Both the position numbers and the translations under genes were made by a program. Under the pieces are notes generated by a model that was given only the letters and a program-made list of their open reading frames with translations, did no database searches and was not told where the DNA came from. From Anaerolineae bacterium (GTDB lineage Bacteria > Chloroflexota > Anaerolineae > Aggregatilineales > Phototrophicaceae): 64,000 bases of DNA. The DNA lies in assembly GCA_025454525.1 (NCBI GenBank), contig JALOOG010000004.1:1-64000 (forward strand). The letters run 5' to 3'. Positions 27,352-37,700 of the stretch are shown piece after piece (within the stretch, counting starts at the first letter, position 1; every line of letters starts with the position of its first letter).

Positions 27352-29375
27352 CGGATGCGTGTCAATAACCCGTTTTCCGGAGGTTGTGGACGATACGCCG
27401 CGATCTCCACAATATCGGCTATTTTTGCCAATTCTGGATGCTGTTGGGCATGTTCTTGCACCGTTTGATAAGCAGCTCGCCGCGTTTTAAATTGACGTTG
27501 AGCGCGCCGATATTCCCGAAAGATCGCCCGCCGGATCGGGTCATGATGAATGCGTTTTGCCGGACGATACCGTGACCACAGTCGCCCCAAGATCACGCTT
27601 ACGCCGATCCCGATCGCGATCATCACGATGATCAGAATCGGGGTGATCACGAGACTAACTAGGGCGTTACCGGCCTCTGCGATGCCTGCTAGGGAGATCT
27701 CCGGCAGTTCAACGCCCGCGAACAATTCGGAGAAGACCCACCGTTGCACCGGGCCGGTTTCGGGGTTGCCTGTCCAACCGGGCGTAGGGTCAAAAGGCAC
27801 CCATCCAAAATCCGGAAAATAGACTTCAATCCATGCGTGCGCGTGATTCGCACGCACCTCATAGTAACCGGTGAATGAGTTGTAATCCCCACTCCCATAT
27901 CCGACCACAAATCGGGACGGGATACCGATACTCCGTAACATCACGATCATCGCGCTGACATAATGTTCACACACCCCGCGCTGATCGACAAACAAGAATT
28001 GATCGACCGCATCGGTCTCTGGGGCTTGGGGCGGTGGGAAAAAATCATACGGGTATTGTGTCAGCAGATGATCGCGAATCGCGATCACCCGATCATAATC
28101 ATTGCTTTGATCTTGGGTCAAGCTTTGGGCGAGATCGTGTGTGCGTTGGGTGATCGTATCGGGGAGTTGTAGATAGGTTTCGCGGATCGCATCTGGGTAA
28201 GCCCTACTAGCCGATCGCAACGCATCCGGATCATGATCGACTCGTGTGGAGACCACCGAATAGATCGTATCACGCCGAAGAGGTTCACCGAGTCGGACTC
28301 CGCCCGTCGAGTCTTGAGCGATCTCGGTGGCCGCAAAGTAGACTTCAATGGCATTGCTGGCCATCCATAACACGTTAGGCATGTCTTGCGCGATGTAAAA
28401 CGTCTGGACAAACTGCTCACCTTGCGCGTTAGGATTTAAGAGAAACCGTCCACGACCGCGACTTCGCAAGGGGGTTAATTGAGGATCGGTTTGTCTCCAA
28501 GTGCGCCCATCATAAAAATCATAGGCGTATCCCCGCCAATAACTCCAAGCCGGGCTAGACACATACATCATGATCGTGTCGCTAAGGCCGCCACGGTAGC
28601 TGAGATCAAGCGTATTGGCGAATCCGTAGTAATATTCGCTACTTTGTGTGGTATCGATCACCGTGCCTTGAATTTGGATCAGTGGCACGGCCGGGTTGAT
28701 GATCTGGGAGGACGGTTGTGATCGGATCGGCGCTTGTAAAGAGATCGGCATAAACAGCGGTCGGCCGGCGAATCGGGGTGTAAAGATGAACACCAACGCG
28801 ATCAACACCGTAGCGAGTGCGAAAAATTGCGCGCCACGCCGTAGCCAACCACTACGCTTGACCTTGACCGGAGGCAACACGATCGGTTGACGCTTAAGTT
28901 GATCGTGGGTATCTGCGATCCACAAAAACGCTAAACACAGCGCGAGAAACAAGAGCAGAAACACCCCAAAGCTCACATCGCGGCTTAATGTGGCGGAGGT
29001 GTACAGGGTGATAAAACCCAACCCGATCCCAGAATACAAGTTAAGGCGGCTAAATAGCTCAAAACTCACGATCGCGGTTGCATAAACCGCAAATTGGGCT
29101 TGCGGGTACGGTTGCCCACCGAACACGCCGATCATCAGCCAACCTAGCGCGAGATGCAACGCGATAAACGTCCCCAACCGGACGATCCGTTGAGGATTAC
29201 GCCGAAAACGATAGGCATACAAGTGTCCAGCGATCAAGCCGATGATTCCGATCACGGCCAACCACCAGAGCCGCGTCACCGATGCGAGGGTGATAAATCC
29301 GATCACTTGGGCGCTAAACACAAGGATACGTAACACGGGTGAATCTTCAGGATCGCGGGGTAATTTAAACATCAT
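27324..29375 (-). CDS. transglutaminase-like membrane protein
   Basis: A 683-residue protein: about six N-terminal membrane helices (residues 10-210), an extracytoplasmic transglutaminase-like domain (about 400-510) with Cys in RGVCEHYVSA, His in NHAHAWIEV and Asp in PFDPTPGW, another helix near 570-595 and a basic cytoplasmic tail. The layout is that of the third gene of moxR-DUF58-transglutaminase operons, thought to cross-link or cleave peptides at the cell envelope. The start overlaps the DUF58 stop by eleven bases; a second ATG one codon later is equally possible. Confidence 0.88.
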   Translation of the reverse strand: MMFKLPRDPEDSPVLRILVFSAQVIGFITLASVTRLWWLAVIGIIGLIAGHLYAYRFRRNPQRIVRLGTFIALHLALGWLMIGVFGGQPYPQAQFAVYATAIVSFELFSRLNLYSGIGLGFITLYTSATLSRDVSFGVFLLLFLALCLAFLWIADTHDQLKRQPIVLPPVKVKRSGWLRRGAQFFALATVLIALVFIFTPRFAGRPLFMPISLQAPIRSQPSSQIINPAVPLIQIQGTVIDTTQSSEYYYGFANTLDLSYRGGLSDTIMMYVSSPAWSYWRGYAYDFYDGRTWRQTDPQLTPLRSRGRGRFLLNPNAQGEQFVQTFYIAQDMPNVLWMASNAIEVYFAATEIAQDSTGGVRLGEPLRRDTIYSVVSTRVDHDPDALRSASRAYPDAIRETYLQLPDTITQRTHDLAQSLTQDQSNDYDRVIAIRDHLLTQYPYDFFPPPQAPETDAVDQFLFVDQRGVCEHYVSAMIVMLRSIGIPSRFVVGYGSGDYNSFTGYYEVRANHAHAWIEVYFPDFGWVPFDPTPGWTGNPETGPVQRWVFSELFAGVELPEISLAGIAEAGNALVSLVITPILIIVMIAIGIGVSVILGRLWSRYRPAKRIHHDPIRRAIFREYRRAQRQFKTRRAAYQTVQEHAQQHPELAKIADIVEIAAYRPQPPENGLLTRIRQWRKRPNP

Positions 29376-30543
29376 ACACCAATCGTTCTACCCAATCTTG
29401 ACCAAAACGGATCACGCGGGTTAGGATACCCGCTTCTTCTAACCCATGGGCGATCCCGTCTGGCAACTTACCCCCAACGGGAAAAGTTGCCCCATCGATC
29501 AACACGACCATCAGCGTATACCCGCGATGTTGGAGACGGGCTGCCGCTTCGATCAAAGTGTGATCGGCTTGCGCCGTGATCACCACGATAAAATTTTGAA
29601 ACCCCTGATTCGACGCGAGTAACTGCTCAAGATGCGGATGTGCCGTTGGAGCGACTCGCGCCATATATTGCAAGAGCGCTTCCCATGCCAACGCGCCATT
29701 CGGGGTTGCGAGATCCTGTTGATCGGCGGCTAAATACAGCGGATAGCGATTGCGATACGCATATTCCGCAATGCTCATCGTGCATTTAATCGCCCATTCA
29801 AATGGGGTCTGCTTTTGATCGTTCGGATGTGGATACCACCGATCAAAGATCAACGTAACCCCCGGTTCCGTTTCTTGGGCAAATTCTTTGCTGATCAAGT
29901 TCCCTGTCCGTGCCACACTCCGCCAATGGATATGACGGGGCGAGTCCCCGGCCCGATACGGCCGTGTCCCGATGATCTCCGATCCTAACCCGGGACGTGG
30001 AAACACCTGTTCCGCTGCCAATTGCCGATCCAATAAGCTCAAGCGAGTCAACGGTTTCACGACCGGATAGATCAAGATCCGTGTCGGGCTATCGAGGCGT
30101 TTTTGCCGCTGAAAATAACCAAAGGGAGCGCGAGAACTCACCTTGATCGGGGTAAAGGTATGGACTCCGCGCCGATCGTTGATCACGGTGTAGGTGAAGC
30201 TGATCTTCTCGTTCAGGATCGGGATGAACAGGTGTTTTTCACGTTCTTCTGGAGGCGCAATTGGACAATTTTCCCACACGTTGAGCTGAACGCTTGGCAT
30301 TCGACCCGCCAACCTTAGGGTGATCTCCACCGTGGACGCTTCATCCTCATACAAATCCGTCGGTTCGATCCGCCGCTCCAACGTAATCCCACTGACCGCT
30401 CCGCGATTCAAGATCCATGAGACGATCAGCAATCCAAACAAGACCGCGGACATCACATATAACCAGCCCACTTGAGTCTGATTCGCAAATAGATACAAGA
30501 TCAACGCCCCGATCGCAAAACTGTAAAAGCGCGCTGTAGGCAT
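29365..30543 (-). CDS. DUF58 domain protein
   Basis: A 392-residue protein with two N-terminal membrane helices (about 7-45), a beta-rich region, and the DUF58 core with GTRPYRAGDSPRHIHWRSVAR, followed by a vWA-like C-terminal half. DUF58 proteins partner MoxR ATPases, probably as chaperone or assembly substrates. It lies between moxR and the transglutaminase gene, with short gaps or overlap, so the three form one operon. Confidence 0.88.
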   Translation of the reverse strand: MPTARFYSFAIGALILYLFANQTQVGWLYVMSAVLFGLLIVSWILNRGAVSGITLERRIEPTDLYEDEASTVEITLRLAGRMPSVQLNVWENCPIAPPEEREKHLFIPILNEKISFTYTVINDRRGVHTFTPIKVSSRAPFGYFQRQKRLDSPTRILIYPVVKPLTRLSLLDRQLAAEQVFPRPGLGSEIIGTRPYRAGDSPRHIHWRSVARTGNLISKEFAQETEPGVTLIFDRWYPHPNDQKQTPFEWAIKCTMSIAEYAYRNRYPLYLAADQQDLATPNGALAWEALLQYMARVAPTAHPHLEQLLASNQGFQNFIVVITAQADHTLIEAAARLQHRGYTLMVVLIDGATFPVGGKLPDGIAHGLEEAGILTRVIRFGQDWVERLVYDV

Positions 30544-30551
30544 GATTAGGC

Positions 30552-31502
30552 TTACTCAAGTGGGACGCGGATCTCGCGCAATAGGTGATCGATCACCGCT
30601 TGGGCCGTTTGTGCGCGCCGATCCCGTGTCAATAAACGGTGTCCTAAGACCGCCGGGGCTACCGTCTTGATGTCATCCGGTGTGACAAACGTGCGTTGAC
30701 GGATCAAGGCCATCGCTTGCGCGCATTTTTGTAAGGCCACCCCGCCGCGTGGACTGATCCCAATCACCACATCCGGATGAGCGCGAGTCGCTTGATTGAT
30801 CTGTACAATGTACTCTTTCAGCGGCCGTGCCACATCAATTTGACGCACCGCCTGTTGTAATTGGATCAATTCCGAAAGTTCCAACACGGGTTCAATTTCC
30901 GCTAAAGGATTGCCATGTTCTTCCCGCTCTAAGATCATCACCTCATCTTGATAACCGGGATAACCGAGTCCTAATGCGATCAAAAAGCGATCCAATTGCG
31001 CTTCCGGTAGCGGAAATGTGCCGGACATCTCCACCGGATTTTGTGTGGCGATCAGGAAAAACGGCTCTGGGAGTGGGTGCGTTTCGCCGTCTACGGTCAC
31101 TTGACCTTCGGCCATGCTTTCTAACAGGCTTGATTGAGTACGGGGTGAGGCTCGATTGATCTCATCCACTAGCACGATATGGCCAAAGATCGGCCCGCGT
31201 ATGAACTCAAAGCGTTGTTCACGTTGGTTGTAGATCGCTCCGCCCGTGATGTCACTTGGCAAGAGATCCGGTGTGCATTGAATCCGTTTAAATGTCCCGT
31301 GTAACGAGTAGGCGATCGATTTGGCCACAAGCGTTTTACCGATACCGGGGACATCTTCTAGTAGGACATGCCCTTGTGCCAATAAAGCCACGAGGATCAA
31401 TTCAAGTTTATGGAGGTCGATCACGGTCGCTTGACGGACATTCGCGATCAAGCGTTGGAGGGTGGTGTCAGCCGATTTAGTCTGTGTTTTCAAAAACTGC
31501 AT
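30552..31502 (-). CDS. moxR: MoxR-family AAA+ ATPase
   Basis: A 316-residue ATPase with Walker A VPGIGKTLVAKS, Walker B HIVLVDEINRASPRTQ, sensor I in ATQNPVEMSGTFPLPEAQLDRF, and a C-terminal lid with the GISPRGGVAL motif. MoxR proteins act as chaperone-like remodelers together with vWA or DUF58 partners; that partner lies immediately downstream. Start context is weak, but the N-terminus matches family length. This is one of two MoxR-type genes in the window and is the canonical one. Confidence 0.9.
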   Translation of the reverse strand: MQFLKTQTKSADTTLQRLIANVRQATVIDLHKLELILVALLAQGHVLLEDVPGIGKTLVAKSIAYSLHGTFKRIQCTPDLLPSDITGGAIYNQREQRFEFIRGPIFGHIVLVDEINRASPRTQSSLLESMAEGQVTVDGETHPLPEPFFLIATQNPVEMSGTFPLPEAQLDRFLIALGLGYPGYQDEVMILEREEHGNPLAEIEPVLELSELIQLQQAVRQIDVARPLKEYIVQINQATRAHPDVVIGISPRGGVALQKCAQAMALIRQRTFVTPDDIKTVAPAVLGHRLLTRDRRAQTAQAVIDHLLREIRVPLE

Positions 31503-31555
31503 TCGCTTTTTTACCTTTATTCACTCTGGTTATTTTACACGCCTTTGGTTGAATT

Positions 31556-31585
31556 TTGGTTAAAGTGGTCGGGATGAAGTACACT
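31556..31585 (+). promoter_or_regulatory. putative promoter of SH3b-glycosidase gene
   Basis: TTGGTT (31556-31561) and TACACT (31580-31585) are separated by 18 bases, giving a plausible sigma-70-like promoter 40 bases before the ATG. GGAGGGT precedes the start codon. Confidence 0.35.
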
Positions 31586-31625
31586 CCAATTCCTTAATAA
31601 ATGTTCATAAAGCGGAGGGTAGGTC

Positions 31626-33035
31626 ATGGCCACTGTACGCACCACCGTAGACGGGATTCGCATCCGTGAAGCGCCGATCAATGGCAAGCCCATCGGGTTG
31701 GTATTCATTCGGGATGTGCTGGTTTCACTAGAGTCGATCGAATCCACGCGCCGCAAATTGGGTAAAGACGGTGAATGGCTGCATATTCGCACCCCAAATG
31801 GCGTTGAAGCTTATGTCGCGGCCCAATTTTTGGAAGCGGTGGATCTGCCTGAGGATCCTAATCTCCCGAAACTGTATGTACGCCCCACCAGTGACGGTGT
31901 ACGCTTGCGTGAACAACCTAGCGACGGGAAACCCGTAGGTCAAGTTTATATGCGGGATACCCTAGAGGTGCTTGAACCTACCGATAACGCTATCACCAAG
32001 TTAGGGATACAAAATCAATGGATCAAGCTCAAAACCCCCTTCGGTTTAGAGGCTTACGCGGCGGCGTGGATGCTCACCAAGACCGATCCTCCTCCGCCGA
32101 TTGTGCGGATCAAAGCGGGTAACATTGTCGGCATGAACCTTGATCAATTTCATCCCTTAGGAACACCGACACCAGAGCGCCTATCAGGTTTAGGGTGGGT
32201 GCGTTTTGGTTACAATGTCTCCATGGGCAAGGGATCGCAAGATCTTCAGGCGGCGTATAACTTATATCGCCCGTTGGCAGAGCGTTACGCCCGTGCCGGA
32301 CTCAAGGTGATGTTTGTCTTGACTCATCAGACCTACGGTGAAGGACGCGATGAATTTTGGCCATGGGCAACGATGACCGATGCGTCGTGGCGCACCCTCA
32401 CCGGCCGTTTTACCGACATGGTAGGGCAGATCATCAAACAATATGCCGGACAAGATCTGGTTCATGCGTGGCAAGTGTGGAATGAACAAGACGCACCGAT
32501 CGGGGCAGCGGCTTCTGTGCCGATGACTCCTAGCAATTACAGTTATCTCTTAGGTCAAACGGTGCAATGTATCCGCTCTATCGATCCTCAAACTGCGGTG
32601 ATCAGCGGCGGTCACACCCGTGGGCCCCAAGCGGGATCAAAGTACGCCCGTGAAACGATCAATGTGATGCCCACAGTCGAATTACCTGACGGCATCGCCT
32701 TTCATCCTTACGGACGTGGTACAACCCCCGGCGATCGCTATTCCAATTGGGGCCATATCGATGAGGAAGTCAATGCTTACATGGGGATCTTACCAGATCG
32801 CCCGGTGTGGATCACCGAATGGGGCGTTTTAGACAAGGAAAACGATGCTCCCGCTGACATCGCCCGCTATGCAACCAATTTTATGACCCATTTGCGCGAT
32901 AAGTACCCCGGCCGCATCGCTGCCGCGATCTGGTACGCATGGGCGATCGGGATGCACAATGGGTTCGGGTTAGTGGGACGCGATGATCGTCCCTTAGAAC
33001 CGTTGTATGGCAATTTTTTGTCTTTGCGGGCCTAA
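31626..33035 (+). CDS. SH3b-repeat protein with glycoside-hydrolase-like domain
   Basis: A 469-residue protein: two bacterial SH3 repeats (about 1-72 and 83-155; each has G-x-R-x-R-x-x-P and a later EAYVAA or EAYAAA), a linker, and a (beta/alpha)8 glycosidase-like domain (about 165-469). The domain shows the clan GH-A pair: WQVWNEQD (acid/base Glu) and VWITEWGV (nucleophile Glu). No signal peptide is visible, although SH3b domains usually bind cell wall. Substrate family (GH5/GH39-like) is uncertain. Confidence 0.78.
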   Translation: MATVRTTVDGIRIREAPINGKPIGLVFIRDVLVSLESIESTRRKLGKDGEWLHIRTPNGVEAYVAAQFLEAVDLPEDPNLPKLYVRPTSDGVRLREQPSDGKPVGQVYMRDTLEVLEPTDNAITKLGIQNQWIKLKTPFGLEAYAAAWMLTKTDPPPPIVRIKAGNIVGMNLDQFHPLGTPTPERLSGLGWVRFGYNVSMGKGSQDLQAAYNLYRPLAERYARAGLKVMFVLTHQTYGEGRDEFWPWATMTDASWRTLTGRFTDMVGQIIKQYAGQDLVHAWQVWNEQDAPIGAAASVPMTPSNYSYLLGQTVQCIRSIDPQTAVISGGHTRGPQAGSKYARETINVMPTVELPDGIAFHPYGRGTTPGDRYSNWGHIDEEVNAYMGILPDRPVWITEWGVLDKENDAPADIARYATNFMTHLRDKYPGRIAAAIWYAWAIGMHNGFGLVGRDDRPLEPLYGNFLSLRA

Positions 33036-33112
33036 AATCTTAACTGTTCATGAGAACAATTTCGTGGTAAATTTTGAGCAATTGTATGTAATCTTTCTGA
33101 AGGAATCGTAAT

Positions 33113-33331
33113 ATGTTACTCTCTGCCAGCGTTTTAGTGATCGTTTTTGGGATGATTTGCCTGTTTGATAGTGACTTGGCACAATCGATTCATGAAGCGG
33201 ATGCCCGCATGTTCGGTTTTCAATTGAATCGTGTGGCCAATTGGGAAACGCGCATGATGATCCAAGGTGCAATTTTGATCGTCATGGGTGGGATCGGCGT
33301 GATGCTTAGTTTAGGCATGTTCGGTTTCTAA
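33113..33331 (+). CDS. small two-helix membrane protein
   Basis: A 72-residue protein with hydrophobic helices at about 3-18 and 50-68, separated by a charged loop. A GAAGGA site precedes the ATG. No family is recognised; topology suggests both termini on the same side of the membrane. It is followed by a stem-loop. Confidence 0.6.
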   Translation: MLLSASVLVIVFGMICLFDSDLAQSIHEADARMFGFQLNRVANWETRMMIQGAILIVMGGIGVMLSLGMFGF

Positions 33332-33347
33332 GGGGTGATCTCGCTTA

Positions 33348-33368
33348 AAGGGGCGCACCACGCCCCTT
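33348..33368. terminator. stem-loop terminator between convergent genes
   Basis: AAGGGGCG and CGCCCCTT form an 8-bp stem with loop CACCA, extended by TTA/TAA after one mismatch. It separates the small membrane protein gene from the leftward NTPase gene. Confidence 0.7.
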
Positions 33369-33372
33369 AAGG

Positions 33373-34755
33373 TCATGTTTCAGGGTGTGCGACAAATTTA
33401 TAGCCTTTACCGCGGATATTTTTGATCGCTTCATCCGGTCTTAAAGTTTTGCGAATGCGATGTACCGCGGCCTCTAAAGCGCGTTTCGATTTATCATTAT
33501 CTTCCCACACCGCATCTAATAATTCCTCAAACGTGCAGACGCGACCTTCATGTTGTTGAAAGTAGCGTAACAATGCGCCGTCAATTGGTGTGAGATTTTC
33601 GCTAGAGACCGCTATTACGGCTATATGAGATGCGGATTGTTGTTGGTCTTGACGTTCGATAAACAGGGTGAACAGCGCGCTGAAAATACCATATACTCCG
33701 TGTTTAAGATCCCATTGGATCAGCGCTTTGCTGACCAATCGCGCCGCGATCACACTCTGTTCGCGATTAAGTTCTTTCGGGCTTTCTCTGGCAATTTCCA
33801 TGAGGACGTGTCGTTCCGGATCGCTTAACTTATTCCATTGAAGTTGAAAGATGCGATGCAGATGAGGTTGGCTCATCAGACGAAATAAAAATTGTTCCGA
33901 AAAATGCCCGCGTTCTTTGGCATCATCCAACCAATGCTTGAGATCGGCATAATCGCTAGACATCTCATAGTAATGTTCACAGGCGGTCGTCAAGACAAAC
34001 GGTTGTTTACCCCCCACTTCGATCAAAAACTCGGTTTCAGAGGCGGTATAGGACAAGCTCATCTCTCTCAGCGGTTGATTGATCAGATCCCGCGCCGCTT
34101 GATCGCTCAATAAACCTAACGTTTCGGGACGTAAGATCCCTAAAAACGGGGAACTTTGGCCAAAGTCCGGACGCAATTCAGCGATCGGGGCCTCTGTAGC
34201 AATAATGATCACCGCATGATCACTAATCACCCGCAATAAACCGTCATCATGGTTATCCAGTTGATCGAGCGGCGTATCAAAATCATCCATGAGAAACACC
34301 ACTCGGATCGCTTGATTATCCAATTGCTGTAACACTCGTTTGAGTTGATTCACCAGTTCTTGACGTGGCGTTGTGACTTCATACTGCCCAAAGCGTGGGG
34401 AGGTGTGTTGCGCTAGATCCGCAAATTCATGATGTAAATGATCCAGCAGCAAGTAAAACAGGTTGTCATCTTCCCCGAAGGTATGGAAATTCAGGTAGAT
34501 AAACAACAATTGCCGTGTTCCACCCGGACGATACTCCGCGTTGATATACTGCTCATAGCGTTTGAGCGCGCCATTTTTATCTTTGAGGAACTTCAAGAGC
34601 GTCGTTTTACCGATCGTGCGAATCCCGTGGATCGCGTGACCACTGGTATACGGCGCGGTGAGGACTTGTAAGATCCCGATCAATTCACGTTCACGTCCGT
34701 AAAAATGTTTAGGGTGATACGTCAACAACATCGGGGTATAGGGATTAGGGATCAT
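33373..34755 (-). CDS. STAND/AAA NTPase with C-terminal OmpR-type winged helix
   Basis: A 460-residue protein. An N-terminal NPYTP segment and FYGREREL lead into a P-loop (IRTIGKTTLL), a Walker B (VVFLMDDFD), a helical region (about 200-360), and a C-terminal winged helix of the OmpR/PhoB effector type (about 385-455, with RALEAAVHRIRKTLRPDE and IRGKGYKFVA). It would be an ATP-dependent, signal-activated transcription regulator or DNA-binding switch. The NPYT/FYGRE start is shared with the NTPase part of the gene just upstream, so the two are related. ATG at 34755 is two bases after that gene's stop, which makes this a two-gene operon. Confidence 0.8.
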   Translation of the reverse strand: MIPNPYTPMLLTYHPKHFYGRERELIGILQVLTAPYTSGHAIHGIRTIGKTTLLKFLKDKNGALKRYEQYINAEYRPGGTRQLLFIYLNFHTFGEDDNLFYLLLDHLHHEFADLAQHTSPRFGQYEVTTPRQELVNQLKRVLQQLDNQAIRVVFLMDDFDTPLDQLDNHDDGLLRVISDHAVIIIATEAPIAELRPDFGQSSPFLGILRPETLGLLSDQAARDLINQPLREMSLSYTASETEFLIEVGGKQPFVLTTACEHYYEMSSDYADLKHWLDDAKERGHFSEQFLFRLMSQPHLHRIFQLQWNKLSDPERHVLMEIARESPKELNREQSVIAARLVSKALIQWDLKHGVYGIFSALFTLFIERQDQQQSASHIAVIAVSSENLTPIDGALLRYFQQHEGRVCTFEELLDAVWEDNDKSKRALEAAVHRIRKTLRPDEAIKNIRGKGYKFVAHPET

Positions 34756-34757
34756 GA

Positions 34758-37700
34758 TTAGTTTTCTCGCTGTAGATCTTGACTGATCGAAACATGGGTA
34801 ACGACTCGGCGCAACCATTGATGAAACAACCCGATCGGGATGCGATACAAGGCTTTTTGCTGATGCTCACTCGCTTCAATCAGTCCAGTTTGCTTCAGAT
34901 CACCGAGACTTTTTGGCAAACTCCATCCTTCCAGCTGATACCCGTAGCGTTTGAGCGCATCGCGGATCTGATCACTGGTCACACCATCACGTTTTTCTTC
35001 GGTGATATACGCGATCACTTTCAAAATGTCCCAATCAAACTCCGAGACTCGATGACGATAATGGCTGAAATAATGTTCCCCCGCGATCAACAGGTTCTGT
35101 ATCACTTGATCTAAATCGGACATCGTGACGCTGGTCTGTTCGGTGAAAGTCAGATGTGTGATCAATTTTTCACAGATCGCTTGAATGAAATAGGGATGAC
35201 AATGCGTGAGATCCAAAATCTGATCGATCACTTCCGACGGGATCTTATAAAACCGTTCGGAAGGTTGTTGGATCAAGCGCATCGCCGCGACTCGATCAAG
35301 CGCATCTAATCGAATCGGAATCCCGCGTTGTAATAGCCCTTTGCTACGGGTATCTTCTCGCAAGATGATATGATCATGCACACATAAGATAAATTCGAGG
35401 TGGGCTTGGCTCACCAACCATTGCATCCCGTCGAAAAAATGGGATTCCAACGCGCCTTTTTTAAATTCTTCTTCCGCACGGGTGAACTCATCGATCAGAA
35501 ACAGTAATCGTGTGCCTTGTAAGGCGCGTTCCACCCGTTTTGCCCATTGATGAAACGCGATAAACGGATTTTCTTGTAAGTCTTGTTTCTGTAAGCGCAA
35601 GTTGCGCCGATCTTCCAATTTCCACAAGCGCCCCTGAAACTTGTCATAAGCGGTTTCGGCCAGTTGTAGTAAAAACGTGCGCGTCTCAAATGGCGATAAA
35701 CTCTGCACATCAAACAAGATCGGTAACACCCCGCCGATCTGCGGCAAAAACTGCTCCGCCAATTGGTATAACAATGACGTTTTGCCGATCCGCTTTTGCC
35801 CATACAACACGATCATCTCATGTTGTGCGATCTTTTCCATGATTGTGCGAATTTCGCTTTCACGTCCATAAAATACCGCTTGATTCCCGACTTGTTTGAG
35901 CGTGTACGGGTTTTGTTGGCGTTTATCTAAACGTGCGGCGATCAACATCTTATGGCCGGGGAACAATTGCCAGATCTTAAAATCCGTGAGATACCCACCG
36001 CGTTCGATCACCCGCAACGCACTTTGTAGCAAGTGCAGGCTTTCTTGGGAAGGCGCATCCACCGTAAATTGAATGGTGTATTTGTTGTCTTTTAACTCGC
36101 TGTGAAAGTGATGCAAATTCAACCGCAGCTGTTCATCGTCTTTACCGACGCTAGACACCGCGTTTAAGATCATACTGACCACAAAGCTAAATGCGGGCGC
36201 GGAGATCAACACTTCAATCGCTTCACGGGAATTTTCAGCCGATCGCCATTTTAACAGCACGGCTTGATCGATCGTCGGTGCGTGACGGCTGTCTTTACGA
36301 TAGACCACCAAAACGCGCTCTTTATCCCGTCCGATATACTTCCCGACAATTTCGACTCCCGGCAAAACCCGCGTTTTGCGGTCAAATTTTTCAGGTTCTT
36401 TCTCTTGTAGCCATGTCCGGGCGATGCGAATCGGGGTATTGACTTCATCCCCATTGGCCAAAATGATATGACCGATCAACTCATATTCGATCATCGATGC
36501 GACCACTTCATCCGGTGAGATCGCGCCGTCGGTGACTTTAAGATACAACGTATCTACATGACCAAGCTCATGATCATGAGCGACGCGATTCAAAATATGA
36601 TCGATCTTTTCCACGGGAAACCGCATTTGATAGATGCTATTTTCGCGTTCTAGCACCTTTTCGATCAATCTACGCCCTTTGTGTGGACGGCGATCTTGTT
36701 GTTTCAAGAACCGTTTGATCGCATTTTTAGTAGCAGGCAGCCGCGCACAGTCTGACCATTCCGGCGTTAAACAAGGGTAGTGTGTATCAAATTCCACTTC
36801 CACCAGATCGCGATGATGCACTTCTTCATCAAAACGTTTTTGTCGGCCGTTGACGGAAAAGCTTTTAGCATACGCCCCCAAGACCGAATGAATCCGAAAC
36901 GCCACATCCACCAAGGTACTACCCACCGGAAGGGGATAGATCACACCACCATTCGGCGTAATCACACCGATCTCCGATGAAGTCCGGATCACATCGGTAT
37001 TTCCGGGACGCATCACCTCACGGATCGTCTGATTTTGCCACCACACATTTTTAATTTCGATCGGGTTCAATAGCGCCGCCGTCACCCCGTAGCGATTGAT
37101 GCTCTCCATTTCGTGGCTACGAATCCGAAATTCGACCAACTTTTGATCGATCATCACCGTGGTGATCAAACACCGATACCCGTTGTAACGTGGATCAGCA
37201 ATGTAATCGTAAAAGCGTGCGTCTTTTCCGTGTTCATCATTCGGATAGAGGTAATAACGTAAGGCCGGTTTCCAACAATGATGAATCAAGCCAAGGGTGC
37301 GATAACACTCCTCCTCATGACTCAATAGCACATCGATTCGCAATGTTTCGGTGTTGTTCAGCCCTTGTTTTTTCCCTTTTTCGCTTCGTAAGTACATGCT
37401 CAAGGGGGTACTCTCATGATGCTGGATCTCAACATCCGGCAATAGACTGCTTAAAGTAGCCTTGATCTGTTCATAAAATGGCCATTGTCGCTTACGGATC
37501 GTCTGTTCTTGTTTAGCAAAATGTTGATATTGGATCGGATACAGCGCTTGTAAGCTGATGTTGCCTAATTCGGTGCGATCTTGCCACATGCCCAACATCT
37601 CTAACAGCGGTAGATAAACCTTAAAGTTGCGTTCGGCCCATTCTTCGCGCTGTGAAACGGTCATCAGATCTAATTGAGCGACACTTGCCAAGCGATCCGC

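Noticed and set aside
33045-33058. TGTTC-ATGA-GAACA hairpin after the SH3b-glycosidase
   Set aside because: Only 5 bp and no T-run; too weak to call a terminator.
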